Counted from the first letter of the stretch, positions 32,965 to 44,513 are shown. The stretch is 64,000 bases of DNA from Aralia elata (GCA_034770075.1 CM068388.1:69736889-69800888); one strand, 5' to 3'. Numbers and translations are program-made. Notes: generated from the letters alone by a model not told the origin.

Positions 32965-34740
32965 TGTTAGGTTTGTATATAACGCAAGCATGCAATCAAA
33001 TTACATAAATAGGGCGGAAGCGCGATAAAACGGATTTTAAAATTTTAATACAAACCATCACCATGATCTATCATTGTGTTCAATTATCAATTTAAACGAA
33101 AGACAATAAGAATAAGAATTATACCCTCGTAGATCAAAGCTTCCTCGGGTACAAGTTCAACTCCTAATCCTTCGTGTTCTCCTCGAATTCCACCGATGAG
33201 ATTCCTTCCTTTGACCAACGTTAGCCACCCAAGTGTTTGGCCTCTAGAGGTGATCCACCAAGGAAGAATAGGTATTCAAGAAGTTGGGTGTTGGCAAAAC
33301 CCTAGTTTTTATCTCTATAGAAATTGCAAGTATTCTCCACAATCTAATGCAAGAGTGTGTAACCCTAATCTATGATAAGACTCCTCTTATTTATAGATGT
33401 AGGAATAACCCTTCCCTAAACTATTTAGGATTAAGGTTTCTATTATCATTAAACTCCTTTAATTAATTATGCTCCTAATTCAATTAGGAATTCATGTGAG
33501 AGTACTTCTATTAATTAATTCTCAATCCCTATTAGGAATTAAATAATAGTAATAGTAATAATAATAATAAGACTCCTCTTATTAATTTATATTTAATATT
33601 TCCAAAATATTAAATAATAAATATTAAGCTATTTAATTTATTCTATCTCCATAGACTAAATTAAATACACTTAACTTATTATTACAATTATGTCATTTAC
33701 TTCTTAAATAAATATTTTTATTTTGCGGTGTGACCCTTTAGGTTCTCCATATTAAACCGGTTGTGAATAAATCAATTAGAACAATTCTAATCTTATTTAA
33801 ATAAATAAATTAAACTATTTAATTCATTTAAATAAATAATATTTATTCTACAATAAGGGTAAGCCCCCTTAGCGTTCAACGAATTTTCAGATAATATAGA
33901 TTTCAACATTAATCACAAAAGAACCTTTCAGTGAATAGTTACCGTACAATTCAATCCTTCTACCATACAATGTCCCAATTAAATATAAGACATGGAATTA
34001 CTATCAAGTCTTATTTTATTTAATTATATGTATTTCGATTCCCAAATGTACAACTCTAAATAATGCAAATTAGAAACTCCTTTCTAATTTCATTCTGCCT
34101 TGGCCAAGGAATACTGAGTTGTCATTTATCGAATCACATAGGACATTCACATCTTTTACTAGATGAGGTAGATTCTTTGTTGATCATTCACTTATCTCTA
34201 TGTATAACTTATTATACCCAATCATACCCTTTGATATACCATAAAGGTCTTAAGGGACATGTCAAAGTATAACTCATCATACACAAGATACTATGATGAT
34301 CTCAAGTCCAAGGATCATTTGTACTACTATCACTAGAGGAATTCCTATTGACAGACGAGTAAAACTCCATTAGGTATTCCTTAGCGAGCCACGTTCAGTG
34401 TACTTATTCTCCAATAAGCACCTACATACTTGCTTTAGTGTCTCCACACAAATGATTATGAGATCAATCATTCTCTTCCTAAGAGCAAAAACATATGTAC
34501 TAATCTATCCGGATTCACTAATCCGATTTTTAGTAATCCAACGATTAGGAACAATTTTAGTTTGTGAGCTATCTAGAATTTAGATCTCATTAGCATGATC
34601 ACATTTAATTTAACAGCACTATATAGATAATGTAAAATGTTTTTTAAGAAAATCAATTATTTTATTAATAAATGAATAAGATTACAAAGTATATGTTACA
34701 TCATATCAAATATGATTGGCTTGTGTGCATACTACTTTCA
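32965..34740 (-). repeat. E4 5' LTR (1776 bp)
   Basis: Partner of 25504-27322 with scattered substitutions and the 44-base deletion after 34602. The minus-strand TATA-like box CTATAAATA at 33388-33396 would drive transcription toward lower coordinates, through the leader into gag. Confidence 0.93.
33388..33396 (-). promoter_or_regulatory. TATA-like box of E4 5' LTR
   Basis: CTATAAATA on the minus strand, conserved in both LTR copies (the other at 25926-25934). A plausible core promoter; activity is not shown. Confidence 0.55.
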
Positions 34741-34745
34741 GTTAG

Positions 34746-36140
34746 AGCACTCAGGGTTGCTATTCCAAGATGAGCGGCTGAATAAATAAAGGAGTATAAA
34801 ATGTAACCAAAATTGAGTGGAGGTCAAACAGTCATATCTGTAGCCGTCAACACACAGTGCATGTGGTTCCACTATCTTGGTTCCAACTAATGGATGTTGA
34901 CTCAGCCATCACTAGCAGACTTAGGGAAGTAAAATACTCAGTGGTACAATAAACAAGTCTGCAGAAAATAGTCTCCAACGAAAAGAAGTGCAACGGGAAG
35001 ATATCAACGACAAGCTTTCAACGGGAAGAAAATGGAGGACTACAAAAGAGAAAATAACACTCGAATATGGGTGTGTTGTTGATATACAGTAAGCAAGAGA
35101 GCAAGAACACTGATTGTACAAACAACTAGAAGCTTTAACGCAACATGAGAGGTATGCCAAAGGGCTGGAATACGAGCTAAGAGTCAAATGACCAAGAAGC
35201 TAAGATCTAGAGTAACCAAATCTAGAATGGACAACTGTATGATCAAGCAAGAACACTATGTGCTGAATAGACAAAGGAGTGACTTGGACAAGTCAACAAG
35301 TGTTCAAATGAAAGTGACTATCTGCATCTGCTATGTACTAGAAGAAGGAAGGGCTTCAACGACCATCATCAGCAGTATCTAGAAGAAGATCACTAACAGC
35401 TGCCAAGTACCAAAAGATGAAGGAGATTAAAGTTCATATTGGCAGCACAGCCCAACAAACTATCAACATACCAAAGAGGGCAAGGCGTCTTTGTTTTAAG
35501 TGACTAAATAAAGTCAAGTCTGCTGGACTTGCTGAGTACCGGAGGGTACAAGAGATTCTAAGTCTGCTGGGCTTAGTCTACAGGTTCCAAGGTTGCTGGC
35601 CTTGAAGGGTTTTTTATGAACTGGGTTTCCAAGTCTGCTGGACTTGAAAAGGGTCATAGGATCCTTATCCGAGGGACTAAAAATACCTCAATGTCTGCGG
35701 GACTCAAGAGGGGTCAGAGGATCCGTGTCTGCGGGACTTGAGGAGGGTCATAGGATCCTTGCCTTTGTGGCTAAAAATAACTCTTGTCTACTGGACTTGA
35801 GGAGGGCGTAGAGTCCTTGTCTTTGTGACTAAAACATTTAGTGGATTCCTACTTGTTGAAGTAGAAGAGTGGAGTAGGAGTTATTCAGTCTCTGAACCAC
35901 TTAAAATCTCCTGTGTTATTTACTTTATGTACATTAATTGTTATACCTGCTGTCAACCATATCGAAGATTTACTCACTGAACTAAGATTATGCTTGTATC
36001 TTTGAAGGGGCTTTTAAAGTATATTCCGTTGTGCATGAATTGATTTTGTTAACTGTTATACTTTCATTAATAAATTAAAAAAGTTTTAAAGATCTATTCA
36101 ACCCCCCCTTCTAGATTATTATTGTCCCTGGGAACTAACA
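34746..36140 (+). repeat. E2 3' LTR, last segment
   Basis: It matches about 7643-9052 of the 5' LTR and includes the second TATA-like box (34795-34802) and the second TGCTG hairpin series (about 35516-35790). It ends with the intact CA at 36140 and is followed by GAATA. Confidence 0.93.
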
Positions 36141-36145
36141 GAATA
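36141..36145. repeat. Right target-site duplication of E2 (GAATA)
   Basis: An exact repeat of 5985-5989. E1 pol continues immediately after it. Confidence 0.95.
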
Positions 36146-37013
36146 TTCTAAAATGCAAAAAGAAAAGCTGAGATCAGATGCCAAACACTATGTATGGGAT
36201 GACCCACACCTATGAAAATTTTGTAGCGATCAGGTTGTTAGGAGGTGTGTACCCAATAATGAATTTCATTCTATTTTATCTTTTTGTCATTCATATGACT
36301 GTGGAGGGACCCATTTTTGCAATAGGGTGCTGACAGCACTGTTCAAAAAGTATAATGTGATGCACAAGGTTTCCATATCATATCATCCCCAGAGTAATGG
36401 CCACGCTGAAGTATCCAATAGAGAGATCAAATCCATTTTAGAGAAAGTAGTGAAGCCTAACAGAAAGGATTGGAGTATGAGGTTACGAGATACACTATGG
36501 GCTTACAGAACAACTTACAGGACTCCTATTGGTATGTCACCATATAGGATAGTATTTGGAAAACCTTGTCACTTACCTGTGAAATTGGAGCATAGAGCTT
36601 TTTGGGCAATCAAGCAGTGCAACATGAGTTTGGAGCAAGCTGGAGAGCATAGGAAGTTGCAGTTGCAGGAGCTAGAGGAGTTAAGGAATGAAGCCTATAA
36701 AAGTTCTAAGATTTACAAGGACAAAACTAAAGCCTTTCATGATAAATAGATTTTGAGGAAAATTTTTGTTATGGGACATAAAGTTCTTTTTTGCCATTCA
36801 AGGCTTAAATTATTTCCAAGTAAGGTGCATTCTAGTTGGGTTGGACCTTTTGTTATTACTAACATTTTTCATCATGGTGTAGTAAAAATTCAGAGTCCAA
36901 GTATAAGAAAGGTATTCAAACTGAATAGTCATAGGCTCAAACCTTTCTATGAAGGTTATCAGGTGGAAGATGATGAGACAGTTAGACTGGAGGATCCATT
37001 TTATGGAGATTGA
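36146..37013 (+). pseudogene. E1 integrase with deleted catalytic core
   Basis: E1 pol resumes here. The first part reads RSDAKHYVWDDPHL and VRRCVPN, then a FCHSYDCGG zinc-finger half. From CGG the reading jumps directly to THFCNRVLTALFKKYNV, which in Athila integrases lies after the second catalytic Asp. Most of the DDE core, roughly 100 or more residues, is therefore missing, with the break inside the base string GTGGAGGGACC (about 36300-36312). The open part 36327-36749 includes SNREIKSILEK with the catalytic Glu, WAYRTTYRTPIGMSPYRIVF and LQLQELEELRNEAY. A stop at 36747 precedes the C-terminal stretch at 36753-37013 (RLKLFPSKVHSSWVGPFVI, HRLKPFYEG). Confidence 0.87.
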
Positions 37014-38146
37014 GGAAATTGATGTCGGGTAAGCGAAAATAAACAAATGCGTTGCATGAGAGGCAACCCATGAATCAGATTTGATTTCTATCCCTTTACT
37101 TTTTATTTTTAGTTACATATTAGTTAGTACTTTCTTCTTTGCATGATTGTCTTACATTGGAGACAATGTAAGGTTTGAGTGTGAGGGAAGGGGTTTTAGG
37201 TTATTTATTATTTGAGTTCTTAGTTTATTATTTAGGAAATGACATGCTGGATATGATGAAAATAATTATTATTTTTTTGAAAATTTTTCTAACACTACGA
37301 TTGTTACCCTACGATCGTAGTGTTCGGCTAAGTTTTTGAGGGTTGAGATCGTAGAGTGAACACTGATACATATTTGCAGGATTGGATTTGATGTTTTATT
37401 AACCGATGAATAATGATGACTTAGTTGGGATCCATTAGTTGATTTTGAATTGGAATTACTTTGCATGAATACTTGAATATGGATACATGATTACTTGATT
37501 GAGTTATTTATGGGATTATACTTTGTGCATTGATCTTATGATTTAAAACTTGTTTAAATACTTATGTTGTTTACAGAACCATGAGAGAGGAAAAAATGAA
37601 AAATGTGGAAAATTACAGATTGAAAAAATGTAGGTGTCTTGTGGTGGGTTGAGATGAAGCGTAAAACGCACTCACTTATAAACACAAGAGCGAGAAGGAG
37701 CGTAAAACGCACTCACTGAAAACTAAATAAGTGATATGAAACATTATTAAAAGAGAAAAGAAAGAATATGAAAGGTGAAATGAAGCATAAAATGCATTCA
37801 CCTAAGAAAGTAAAAATTACAGGTTCTGGTGTTAAGAAGAGTTGCAGGAAAAAAAGGTTTTGAGTTATGAGTCAGTGTGCACAGTTGTTCCATAATAGCT
37901 AAGTTGGATATTTGTGTTGATCATAGGATGGATATTTGTGTGGATGTATTCTGATTTAAATGATGTTATGTGGGGAATGATAGAATTGTTATTGTGAGTT
38001 GATTGATGAAGTGATAGTCAGGTTTCTATGGTTTGTAATTAGTGGTGCTTTAATTGAAATCGAACCTTTCGAAATCTTGGTTGAATAAGTTAGATAAAGT
38101 TTTCTTGATATGATTTCAATTCTGTTTACATGAGGATATGTAAAGT
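37014..38146 (+). other. E1 region between integrase and 3' LTR
   Basis: Athila elements often carry an env-like frame here; none is recognisable in this copy. A CTACGATCGTAG palindrome lies near 37308-37320, and GATCGTAGAGT near 37348. Between 37658 and 37800 the phrase AGCGTAAAACGCACTCAC occurs twice, plus a variant with CATAAAATGC, each containing the small inverted repeat GCG...CGC or GCAT...ATGC. Confidence 0.6.
37658..37802. repeat. AGCGTAAAACGCACTCAC repeats
   Basis: Copies at 37658-37675 and 37699-37716, and a diverged one at about 37783-37801. In the third copy both arms changed together (GCG/CGC to GCAT/ATGC), so the small hairpin is kept. Confidence 0.7.
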
Positions 38147-38163
38147 CTAAGTGTGGGGGAATT
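38147..38163 (+). promoter_or_regulatory. E1 polypurine tract
   Basis: A CTAAGTGTGGGGGAATT string just before the 3' LTR start at 38164. AAGTGTGGGGG is a common Athila-type tract. Confidence 0.83.
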
Positions 38164-39292
38164 TGATAGAAGCATAATATTTGATTATTTTTATTCCTTA
38201 TGTTTAGTTCAGTTGCATGTTATCTGTTATGTGAACTGAATTAAAGTGTTTATAGATCTTTGGAGGAATTAGAGTGATTTGGTGAATTATGGAGTCTAAT
38301 GCTGAATTTTATGTTATTTTGCAGAAATACTCTACGATTAGCATTGGTACTCAACTATCGCAGGAAGGATAAGGCAGAGTCACTCGACGATTTGATATAG
38401 TACTCTACGTTCGTAGAGTGGGAGCTTTACGACTGGGTGGCTGTGAACTCTACGATGGTGCTGTTTACTCGACGATTGTCCCAAGTCCACTCTACGACTG
38501 CATGACTACTCTAGAAGTGATGGTGCAGAGTTTCACTCTACGTTTCTTTACACTACGATTGCTAGAATAGTGTTACTCTACGATTTTGGTCGATGTGCAG
38601 ATTTCCTATTCTGAGTAGGATTTGAGTTGTTGGGATGATAGAGTTCCACTTGTATGAGGATTTGGAGATGGGATTACAATCTTACATGGAAAGTATCTCT
38701 GATAATGGGAAGTAGAGTCTGATATGGAATCTGAGTTAAAGCTTAATATGAAAATTGATGCCGAACTGGAAAAAAGAAAACTGAGAAAGACTTGGATTTG
38801 AAAACTAAAATCTAATTTGATAAGGAAGCTGCTTAAAGCTGGATTTCAGAGATTAAGAAGGATTTAGAATCCTACCATGCTTGCAAAGTAAAGACTTCCG
38901 AAGCAAAATTGGATTAGAATTCTTCTAGGCTTTAGAGATTTATCTATAAATACTTTCACTTGTAATTATTGGGAAGAAGAGACGATCATAGAGAGTTTTT
39001 ATTATATTCAGAGTATTCATAGACGCATGTCAGGCTAGTTTTCTTTTATTCAGTTTGAAGGGGACGTGGATCCTTAGTAACAGTTTATAGTTTGATTGAA
39101 TATACAGTATTTACTCCTTCTTATAAGAAGCTTTTTCTAATAATCTATTTTAATTGTTAAATATTATTTGATTAACTGATTTGATTTCTGCAGGATTAAA
39201 TTGGTTAGTTGATAATATATGCTAGATTTAGGAATAGTATTACGTAATCGATATTCTTTCTAATCACAAGTAGCACTTAATAATACTAATTA
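38164..39292 (+). repeat. E1 3' LTR (right end probably lost)
   Basis: The first about 580 bases match the truncated 5' LTR. The rest has no partner, because the 5' copy lost it. A TATA-like box TATAAATA lies at 38945-38952. No end motif followed by the expected AAAAG duplication is visible before E5 sequence begins at 39293, so the true end is uncertain. The ACTCTACGAT array is at about 38330-38590. Confidence 0.8.
38945..38952 (+). promoter_or_regulatory. TATA-like box of E1 3' LTR
   Basis: TATAAATA in the context TTATCTATAAATACTTTC. It lies downstream of the ACTCTACGAT array, as in E2. Confidence 0.5.
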
Positions 39293-40703
39293 TGATGTCA
39301 ATGTATGAATTTTTATGCGTTATTAAACCGTAGGAGTGAGTAATTGATTTCGGGAAAAATCGCAAAAACACTATTTATAGGGCACGTTTCCCGAGGCACT
39401 ATTCACGCCATAATATTTTTGTGTCGTTTTCGATTTTAATAAATTTCCTAATTACGTGTATGCGTGCGGATAATTTTTTCAAGCGTCGGAAATTTTATTT
39501 GGGCTGATACGTAATTTTATCTGTATCCGAAATGTACTATATGGGTGTTCTGAATATTTGGACAAATCCCATAATAATTATTTTTATGCGTCCCAATAAT
39601 TTATGGGAGTACCCATTTTAATTTTGGGAAGAGTTATTTACCAAATTGAGTAAAAAGTGGGAGTATTCGGATATATTTTTGTGTATTTGGATATTTATTT
39701 TGGCTTGTTACTCCAAGAGGGAACCAACTCCCCCATTTTGGACCAATCAAAAGAGAGAGAGGAGAGAGGAGCCGGCAAAATGCCTTGAGCCCTCAACTCC
39801 CTCATTTCCTCCCGAACTCCTTTCCATCCCATTCCATTTCTTCCTTTCATTTTCTAAGTTACTGCAAATTGAGAGAGAGGGGTAGAGAGAGAAAAGAATT
39901 GCAGTAGAGAGAGATGAGAGCTGTAGAAATGGAAAGAAGAAGAAGAAGAATAAGGAAGAAGAAGGAAGAAACGCACGAGTGGAGGAAGAAGAGGAACCAG
40001 GCGAGAATTAAGGACCCAAAGCAAAGACTAACAATTTTCTTAGCTCCTAAAGGAATTTGCAAGGTAAACAATCAACAAAAATCCATTCCATTTGAGTTTT
40101 AATTGAATTTTTGAGCTTTAAGTGTTCTTGAGCTCAAACCATTGGGTTTGAGCAATCCTTGCAATTGTTGTTGAAATTGTTGGTTGTGGTCTATTGTTAT
40201 TGTTATCAAGACATCTGGTAAGCTATTAATAACCTCAAAGTGGAAAAAAAATCAATGAATGATCTGAATCTTGGCTTAAAGGATGAAACATTGGACTTTT
40301 TGGACAAAATGACTATTCGGACAATTTAAAGGACTGTAAAGCCTTGATTGTGTAATTGTTGGGTTCATTGTTGTAGTAATATTGTAGATCCATGGGTTAT
40401 CTTCATAACCCAGTTGGAATGGAGTTAAAAGGAGTTAAAACAAAGATTTGATGTTGATTTTGGTGAAAAACACCAAGAACACGAAAACAGAGTTTTTATT
40501 TTGTACTTTGGCTCACAAATTGGTCGTGTTAATGCTTATGGGTGCTTCTAAATTTTTGATATGTTGTAGCCCCATAAGTTAAGAGTCCATAGAGTCCAAA
40601 ATGAACCAATTTGAACGTGTATAGAAGGAGTTATGAAGATCGGAGCGGGGAAGGGTCGGATTTTCGCGACTGCAGAATCTGCAGATTGATGGCCCGTATG
40701 AAT

Positions 40704-40770
40704 GGCGCAGCTGCGCTGTTCATAAGGCCAAAAGGGGCGCAGCTGCGCCGTACACGTGTCAGGCGCAGAC
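40704..40770. repeat. GGCGCAGCTGCGCC palindrome array in E5 LTR
   Basis: GGCGCAGCTGCGC at 40704-40716, a perfect 14-base palindrome GGCGCAGCTGCGCC at 40737-40750 and a partial GGCGCAGACGTG unit after it. The same occurs in the 3' LTR at 47343-47410. Nearby CTGCAGAATCTGCAG is a further inverted repeat. Confidence 0.88.
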
Positions 40771-41017
40771 GTGTCCGAGTGGACTGTTTTGACCTCCTGT
40801 AGTAAAATGTCCATAACCTTTTCATACGAACTCGAAATTAGATGATTCAAGATGATTCAGAAAAAGAGGACGAGTAGACCTACAACTTTCGATCTTTAAG
40901 TTTTTCGATTTGAGGTCTGTATCATGGCCTAAATTAGCCATTTATAGGACTGATGCGTAATTGGGGTCAATCAGAGGGCGTCGGGCATGCGCATTTGCAC
41001 ACGTAATGCCCCCGACC

Positions 41018-41026
41018 CTATAAAAT
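41018..41026 (+). promoter_or_regulatory. TATA-like box of E5 5' LTR
   Basis: CTATAAAAT about 270 bases downstream of the palindrome array, and present at the matching place in the 3' LTR. A candidate core promoter only. Confidence 0.4.
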
Positions 41027-42583
41027 GATGTTCTAAGTTCTAAAACATGATTATTATGATCTATAATCATACTTAACATTAACCATTGGGTATTAGACAA
41101 TTCGAATGGGCGTACCAAGCGTATGCAATCGCGTGTCACTTGGGCGTTCGAATAGACAAGTGTGGCGTACGGACGTGCAAACGTCGTAACGCCGTAACAA
41201 GTGTGTATAACCTTGTTTAATATTTTGTTTCTAATAATAATAAAACATGATATAGTGTTATAACCTAATGTATGAACATGCTAAGCATATTCAAAAGAGG
41301 CGAATCGGACGTGTGGAGTATAAACGTCGAAACGCCGTGTAAAGTGTTAATGAACTTAAATAATGTTTTCGATTCAAATGAAACGAACATTATAAGATAT
41401 GGGATGGGGTTAATGTAACCAATAAGTATTGATGATGATAAGGGTCGTAACGTTTTCAAACGACGCGACGCCGAGTAACGTTTTGGAGTTAATCGCGTTT
41501 ATTAATTTATAATGAGCGAACAATATGAGATAAGAGTTGTTATAATATAAACCATTATATGAAGCCTTTTTAGTGGCTAATTGGTGTTTTATTATTAAAT
41601 AAATTGTGTAGGATATTTGAAGGACGAGCCATCATAATTTGGCAAGGAACGCTTAAGGTAAGTTCTTTCAGTAACTTGTTGACTTGTTTAAATGTATTGA
41701 TGTACATGACTTGATTACTAAATCTTTCACTATTATGTGGATTATATGCGAGCATGATTAAAGTGTGCACAATGTGCAATTATGTGACCATATTGTTCTA
41801 TGTGGAACTTGAATTATTGTAAACATACAATGTGAGATGCATGAGGTATGCTATGAGTTGCATGATGCATATATATTGATGAATTACATAAGATTTATAA
41901 TGCATGAGTAAAATGCATAGTATAAGAATCATGATGCATGGATAAAATGCAAACTTCTGTGTTACGTGAAGCATGAAATGTGGAAACTGTCAGTTCTTGT
42001 TGAGCCGTCGTACTCATTCTTGCAAAAATAAAACTTTTGCAAATTTACGATGCAATGCAATTATCGTGATATCATGATGATAATGGATTAGAAGCGCACG
42101 GAAACAGGAAGGTTGCTAAATATTCCTTTATTGTAATTATTTAGCTGTGATGACGGCATATGATGTACGTGAATTTAACTATGTAAACCTTGAGTTAGAA
42201 ATAAAGGTTATCCATTATAGTGGTTAAGACGTGATTATGTTAGTCACTTGTTATAGTAAACTACAAGGATGCCGATGATGTATAAAGGACATTTTTATAA
42301 CGAATGTATTGGTTATTGAATAACCTTGCGAATATTCAGGAATTGGATAAAGTCAGAATCTGAACCTTACGTTCACACAGGAGATTTTATAAATGATCAT
42401 GGTATTTATTCAACCTTGATCATAAGTGTAATATTTAAGGTCTTCGTGCCTGGGATTAGATGGGAATATGTTGTAATATTTATTGTAATTAGATATTTGT
42501 AGTAAGCCTATGTTGCATGGGTAGTACCGTGATGCGCCGGACCCGGGTTCAAGGTAAGACCCGAGTTTCGGGGGCGTTACAGT

Positions 42584-42595
42584 TGGTATCAGAGC
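42584..42595 (+). promoter_or_regulatory. E5 primer-binding site (initiator Met tRNA)
   Basis: TGGTATCAGAGC two bases after the LTR end GTTACA. Confidence 0.93.
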
Positions 42596-43145
42596 TGTTA
42601 GGTTATAAACCTTAGGTAAGAGTACCTTAGGCTATAACTGTAGTGAAAGAAGATGATATTGATGAAGATAGTGAAGAGATAAAACTCAAATAGAGTTTAA
42701 TTGATAGTAAATGAATTTAGAAAATTCATAGTAAGAGTGGAGATATATATAAGACGATTCACAGAAGAATCTTGATGCGTTATAAAAGATGAGAATTAGG
42801 AGTTACCTGACTCCAGTGATATAGATGATAAGTATTGATCAATAGACGAGGTCTATAAGAAGTAAAGGCATAAAATCATATATTATGATTAAAGAGAAGA
42901 GTATAGAAGGTCATAGGATGAAACGATCGTAGAGTAAGATCACGAAGTGATTGGATTAAGTCATAGAATGGCAGATGATCAATTGAATGATCGAAAATTT
43001 TAGCTCAATACTATAGATAGATGGTATTATGAGATAGTATGAGTAAAACTCGAAAAGAGTTATGGATGATGAAACATGAATTAAATTCTTGTTGAGCAAC
43101 GAGTAAGCTAGGATTGGGAGTGATTTCAATTGAGGACTCATGTTA

Positions 43146-43383
43146 GTGGCTGAGTTGTACAATTCCTTGTATGGGCGGGGAGTTTGTGCTTGGTTTGAGA
43201 ACCACTTAGCTTCCTTGTATAGTGGTTAAGTTGAACAATTCCTTGTATGGGCGGGGAATTTGTGCTTGGTGTAACAACCGCTTAGCTTCCTATATTGATT
43301 AGTGGTCGAGTTGATCGATTCCTTGTATGGGCAGGGGATTGTGATGGGTTCGAAAATCACTTAGTTTCCTATATTGATAATCG
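43146..43383 (+). repeat. Three tandem units of about 80 bp
   Basis: The units begin near 43146, 43222 and 43302 with GTGGYYRAGTTG and share AATTCCTTGTATGGGCGGGG and CACTTAGCTTCC. The related E3 interior has a comparable unit on the minus strand at about 20220-20300. Confidence 0.82.
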
Positions 43384-44513
43384 TTGGAATCTGGTATCGC
43401 GTTATCGCTATACGTATGACGAGAAGGTGATTCTTTTCTCATATCTATATTTGATGGTTAGAGAATAATGAGATTAGGTGCGAGTTCTTGAAACTCATAC
43501 TTATGGTAAGTTCGTGACTCATAATCATATGGTATGGTGGAACCCCTTAGCGAATGGACGATTTTGGTCTGACTAGGATAAGTTCCTAAACCCATATGAT
43601 TGTGGTAAGTTCCTGAACTCATAATGTGTGGTAAGTTTGATGAACTAAATTGGGGTATCGAAAGGTTGTGGATTTAGAACTGTGAATTCTCAAAATGATG
43701 AGCATTGGTGGAGTTAAAAATAGATAGAATTATTAAATAGTGGAGAAATGGGAGAAATTGAAGTTGATGAGGAGACATGGATATTCCAAATCTTCTAGCT
43801 ATGCTAGACTTCGAAATTTATTGACTTCGTGCTAACATTTGCACTTTTGCTCTTCGAAAAATGTATGGGGCCAGATTTCTGGACAAAGGATTTTAAATGT
43901 ACTATTATTCATATGTCTATGCTAATAGTTTCGGCTAGACAAAGTTGATTTGAAAATATCAAAATGTATTTTTAAATTGTCATCAATGCATCATGAAACC
44001 TAGTGTAGAATGACAGATGATGGAGTCATCAATGCAGATTAACCTAGTGTTGGATGTGATCATAGTATCGTCAACCCACTATGGTATGATGTAGTATGAC
44101 AAAATCACGAAATGACGGAATCCTCAACGGACTGTAGAAACAGTGCGGTATCATGACGTCATAAAATGATTTTTGTTTTCTTTAAAGTATGAAAAAGTAT
44201 GCCAATTGAGTTGGCTAAAATAATTCGATTGATGTCCGAATTGTTAATAAAAGTCTAAGCTATTTGATTCGGCTAGACAAATGTTGCAATGTGTTTATGA
44301 AATTCAATCACTATTTGATAATTTATGCCTAAACCAAATTGTTTTGGTGCGGAATTTTGTAGTAAGCTGAGGTGAACAACCCTATTATTGGGGTATTTGA
44401 TGTCGAAAAAATCCCGACTGACCCTATGGTGGTCAAACAAACGCATATAGTCGTTTAGCAAAAATGTTGTGCACAACGTCAAGGTACAAAAGGCTGATCA
44501 CCTGGCGTACAGA

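Larger units (their letters stand above)
25504..34740 (-). mobile_element. E4: Ty1/copia retrotransposon, minus strand
   Basis: Inserted in the E2 3' LTR with duplication GTCAG (25499-25503) / GTTAG (34741-34745). The LTRs are 25504-27322 and 32965-34740. On the minus strand the order is LTR, Met-tRNA primer-binding site (32951-32963), leader, gag, protease, integrase, RT, RNase H, polypurine tract, LTR. Integrase before RT is the copia arrangement. It is autonomous in design but has several nonsense codons, two frameshifts and a substitution in the RT active site. LTR similarity suggests moderate age. A 44-base deletion between ATCAC repeats separates the LTR copies (27142-27185 missing from the right copy). 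I do not assign a lineage. Confidence 0.93.
5990..36140 (+). mobile_element. E2: LARD-like non-autonomous LTR element (interrupted)
   Basis: The boundaries are TGTTGGGAATC at 5990 and GGAACTAACA at 36140, with GAATA duplicated outside. The 5' LTR is 5990-9052 (3063 bp). The 3' LTR is split into 15290-15642, 24203-25503 and 34746-36140 (3049 bp together) by E3 and E4. A Met-tRNA primer-binding site follows the 5' LTR, and a polypurine tract precedes the 3' LTR. The 6.2-kb interior holds about 3.3 kb of non-coding leader and then one gag-like frame. I see no RT, integrase or RNase H signature. Large LTRs with a long non-coding interior and no pol fit the LARD category, so mobilisation would have depended on another element. 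Superfamily is uncertain; the polypurine tract AATAGGGGGAGAT resembles that of many copia elements. Confidence 0.88.
1629..39292 (+). mobile_element. E1: Athila-like Ty3/gypsy retrotransposon, split by E2
   Basis: The element starts at TGATAG (1629) and its 3' LTR starts at the matching TGATAG (38164), preceded by a G-rich polypurine tract. Between them are gag, a DLGAS-type protease, RT, RNase H and integrase in Ty3/gypsy order. Gag wording such as EEQIKLR and LIQYFYEGL and the protease stretch LDLGASINVMP are typical of the Athila lineage (recalled family knowledge, not searched). E2 interrupts pol at 5990-36140. Without E2 the element is about 7.5 kb. The primer-binding site and the gag N-terminus are deleted, the integrase core is deleted, and many nonsense codons are present, so it is inactive. 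The 5 bases before the element (AAAAG) are not found after it, and the right end appears lost at about 39292. Confidence 0.85.
39293..42581 (+). repeat. E5 5' LTR, missing its first 641 bases
   Basis: It begins TGATGTCAATG, in the middle of the LTR as judged from the 3' copy (45934), and ends GGGGGCGTTACA directly before the primer-binding site. It holds a TATA-like box and a GCGCAGCTGCGC palindrome pair. Short frames at 39646-39885 and 40548-40850 recur in the other LTR only because the LTRs are alike. Confidence 0.88.

Noticed and set aside
40548..40850. 100-codon minus-strand frame, repeated at 47187-47510
   Set aside because: Its conservation is explained by the two LTRs of E5; it runs through the palindrome array and shows no recognisable domain.
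9055..42595. tRNA genes suggested by TGGTATCAGAGC strings
   Set aside because: Each string sits next to an LTR end and is a primer-binding site; no tRNA cloverleaf surrounds it.
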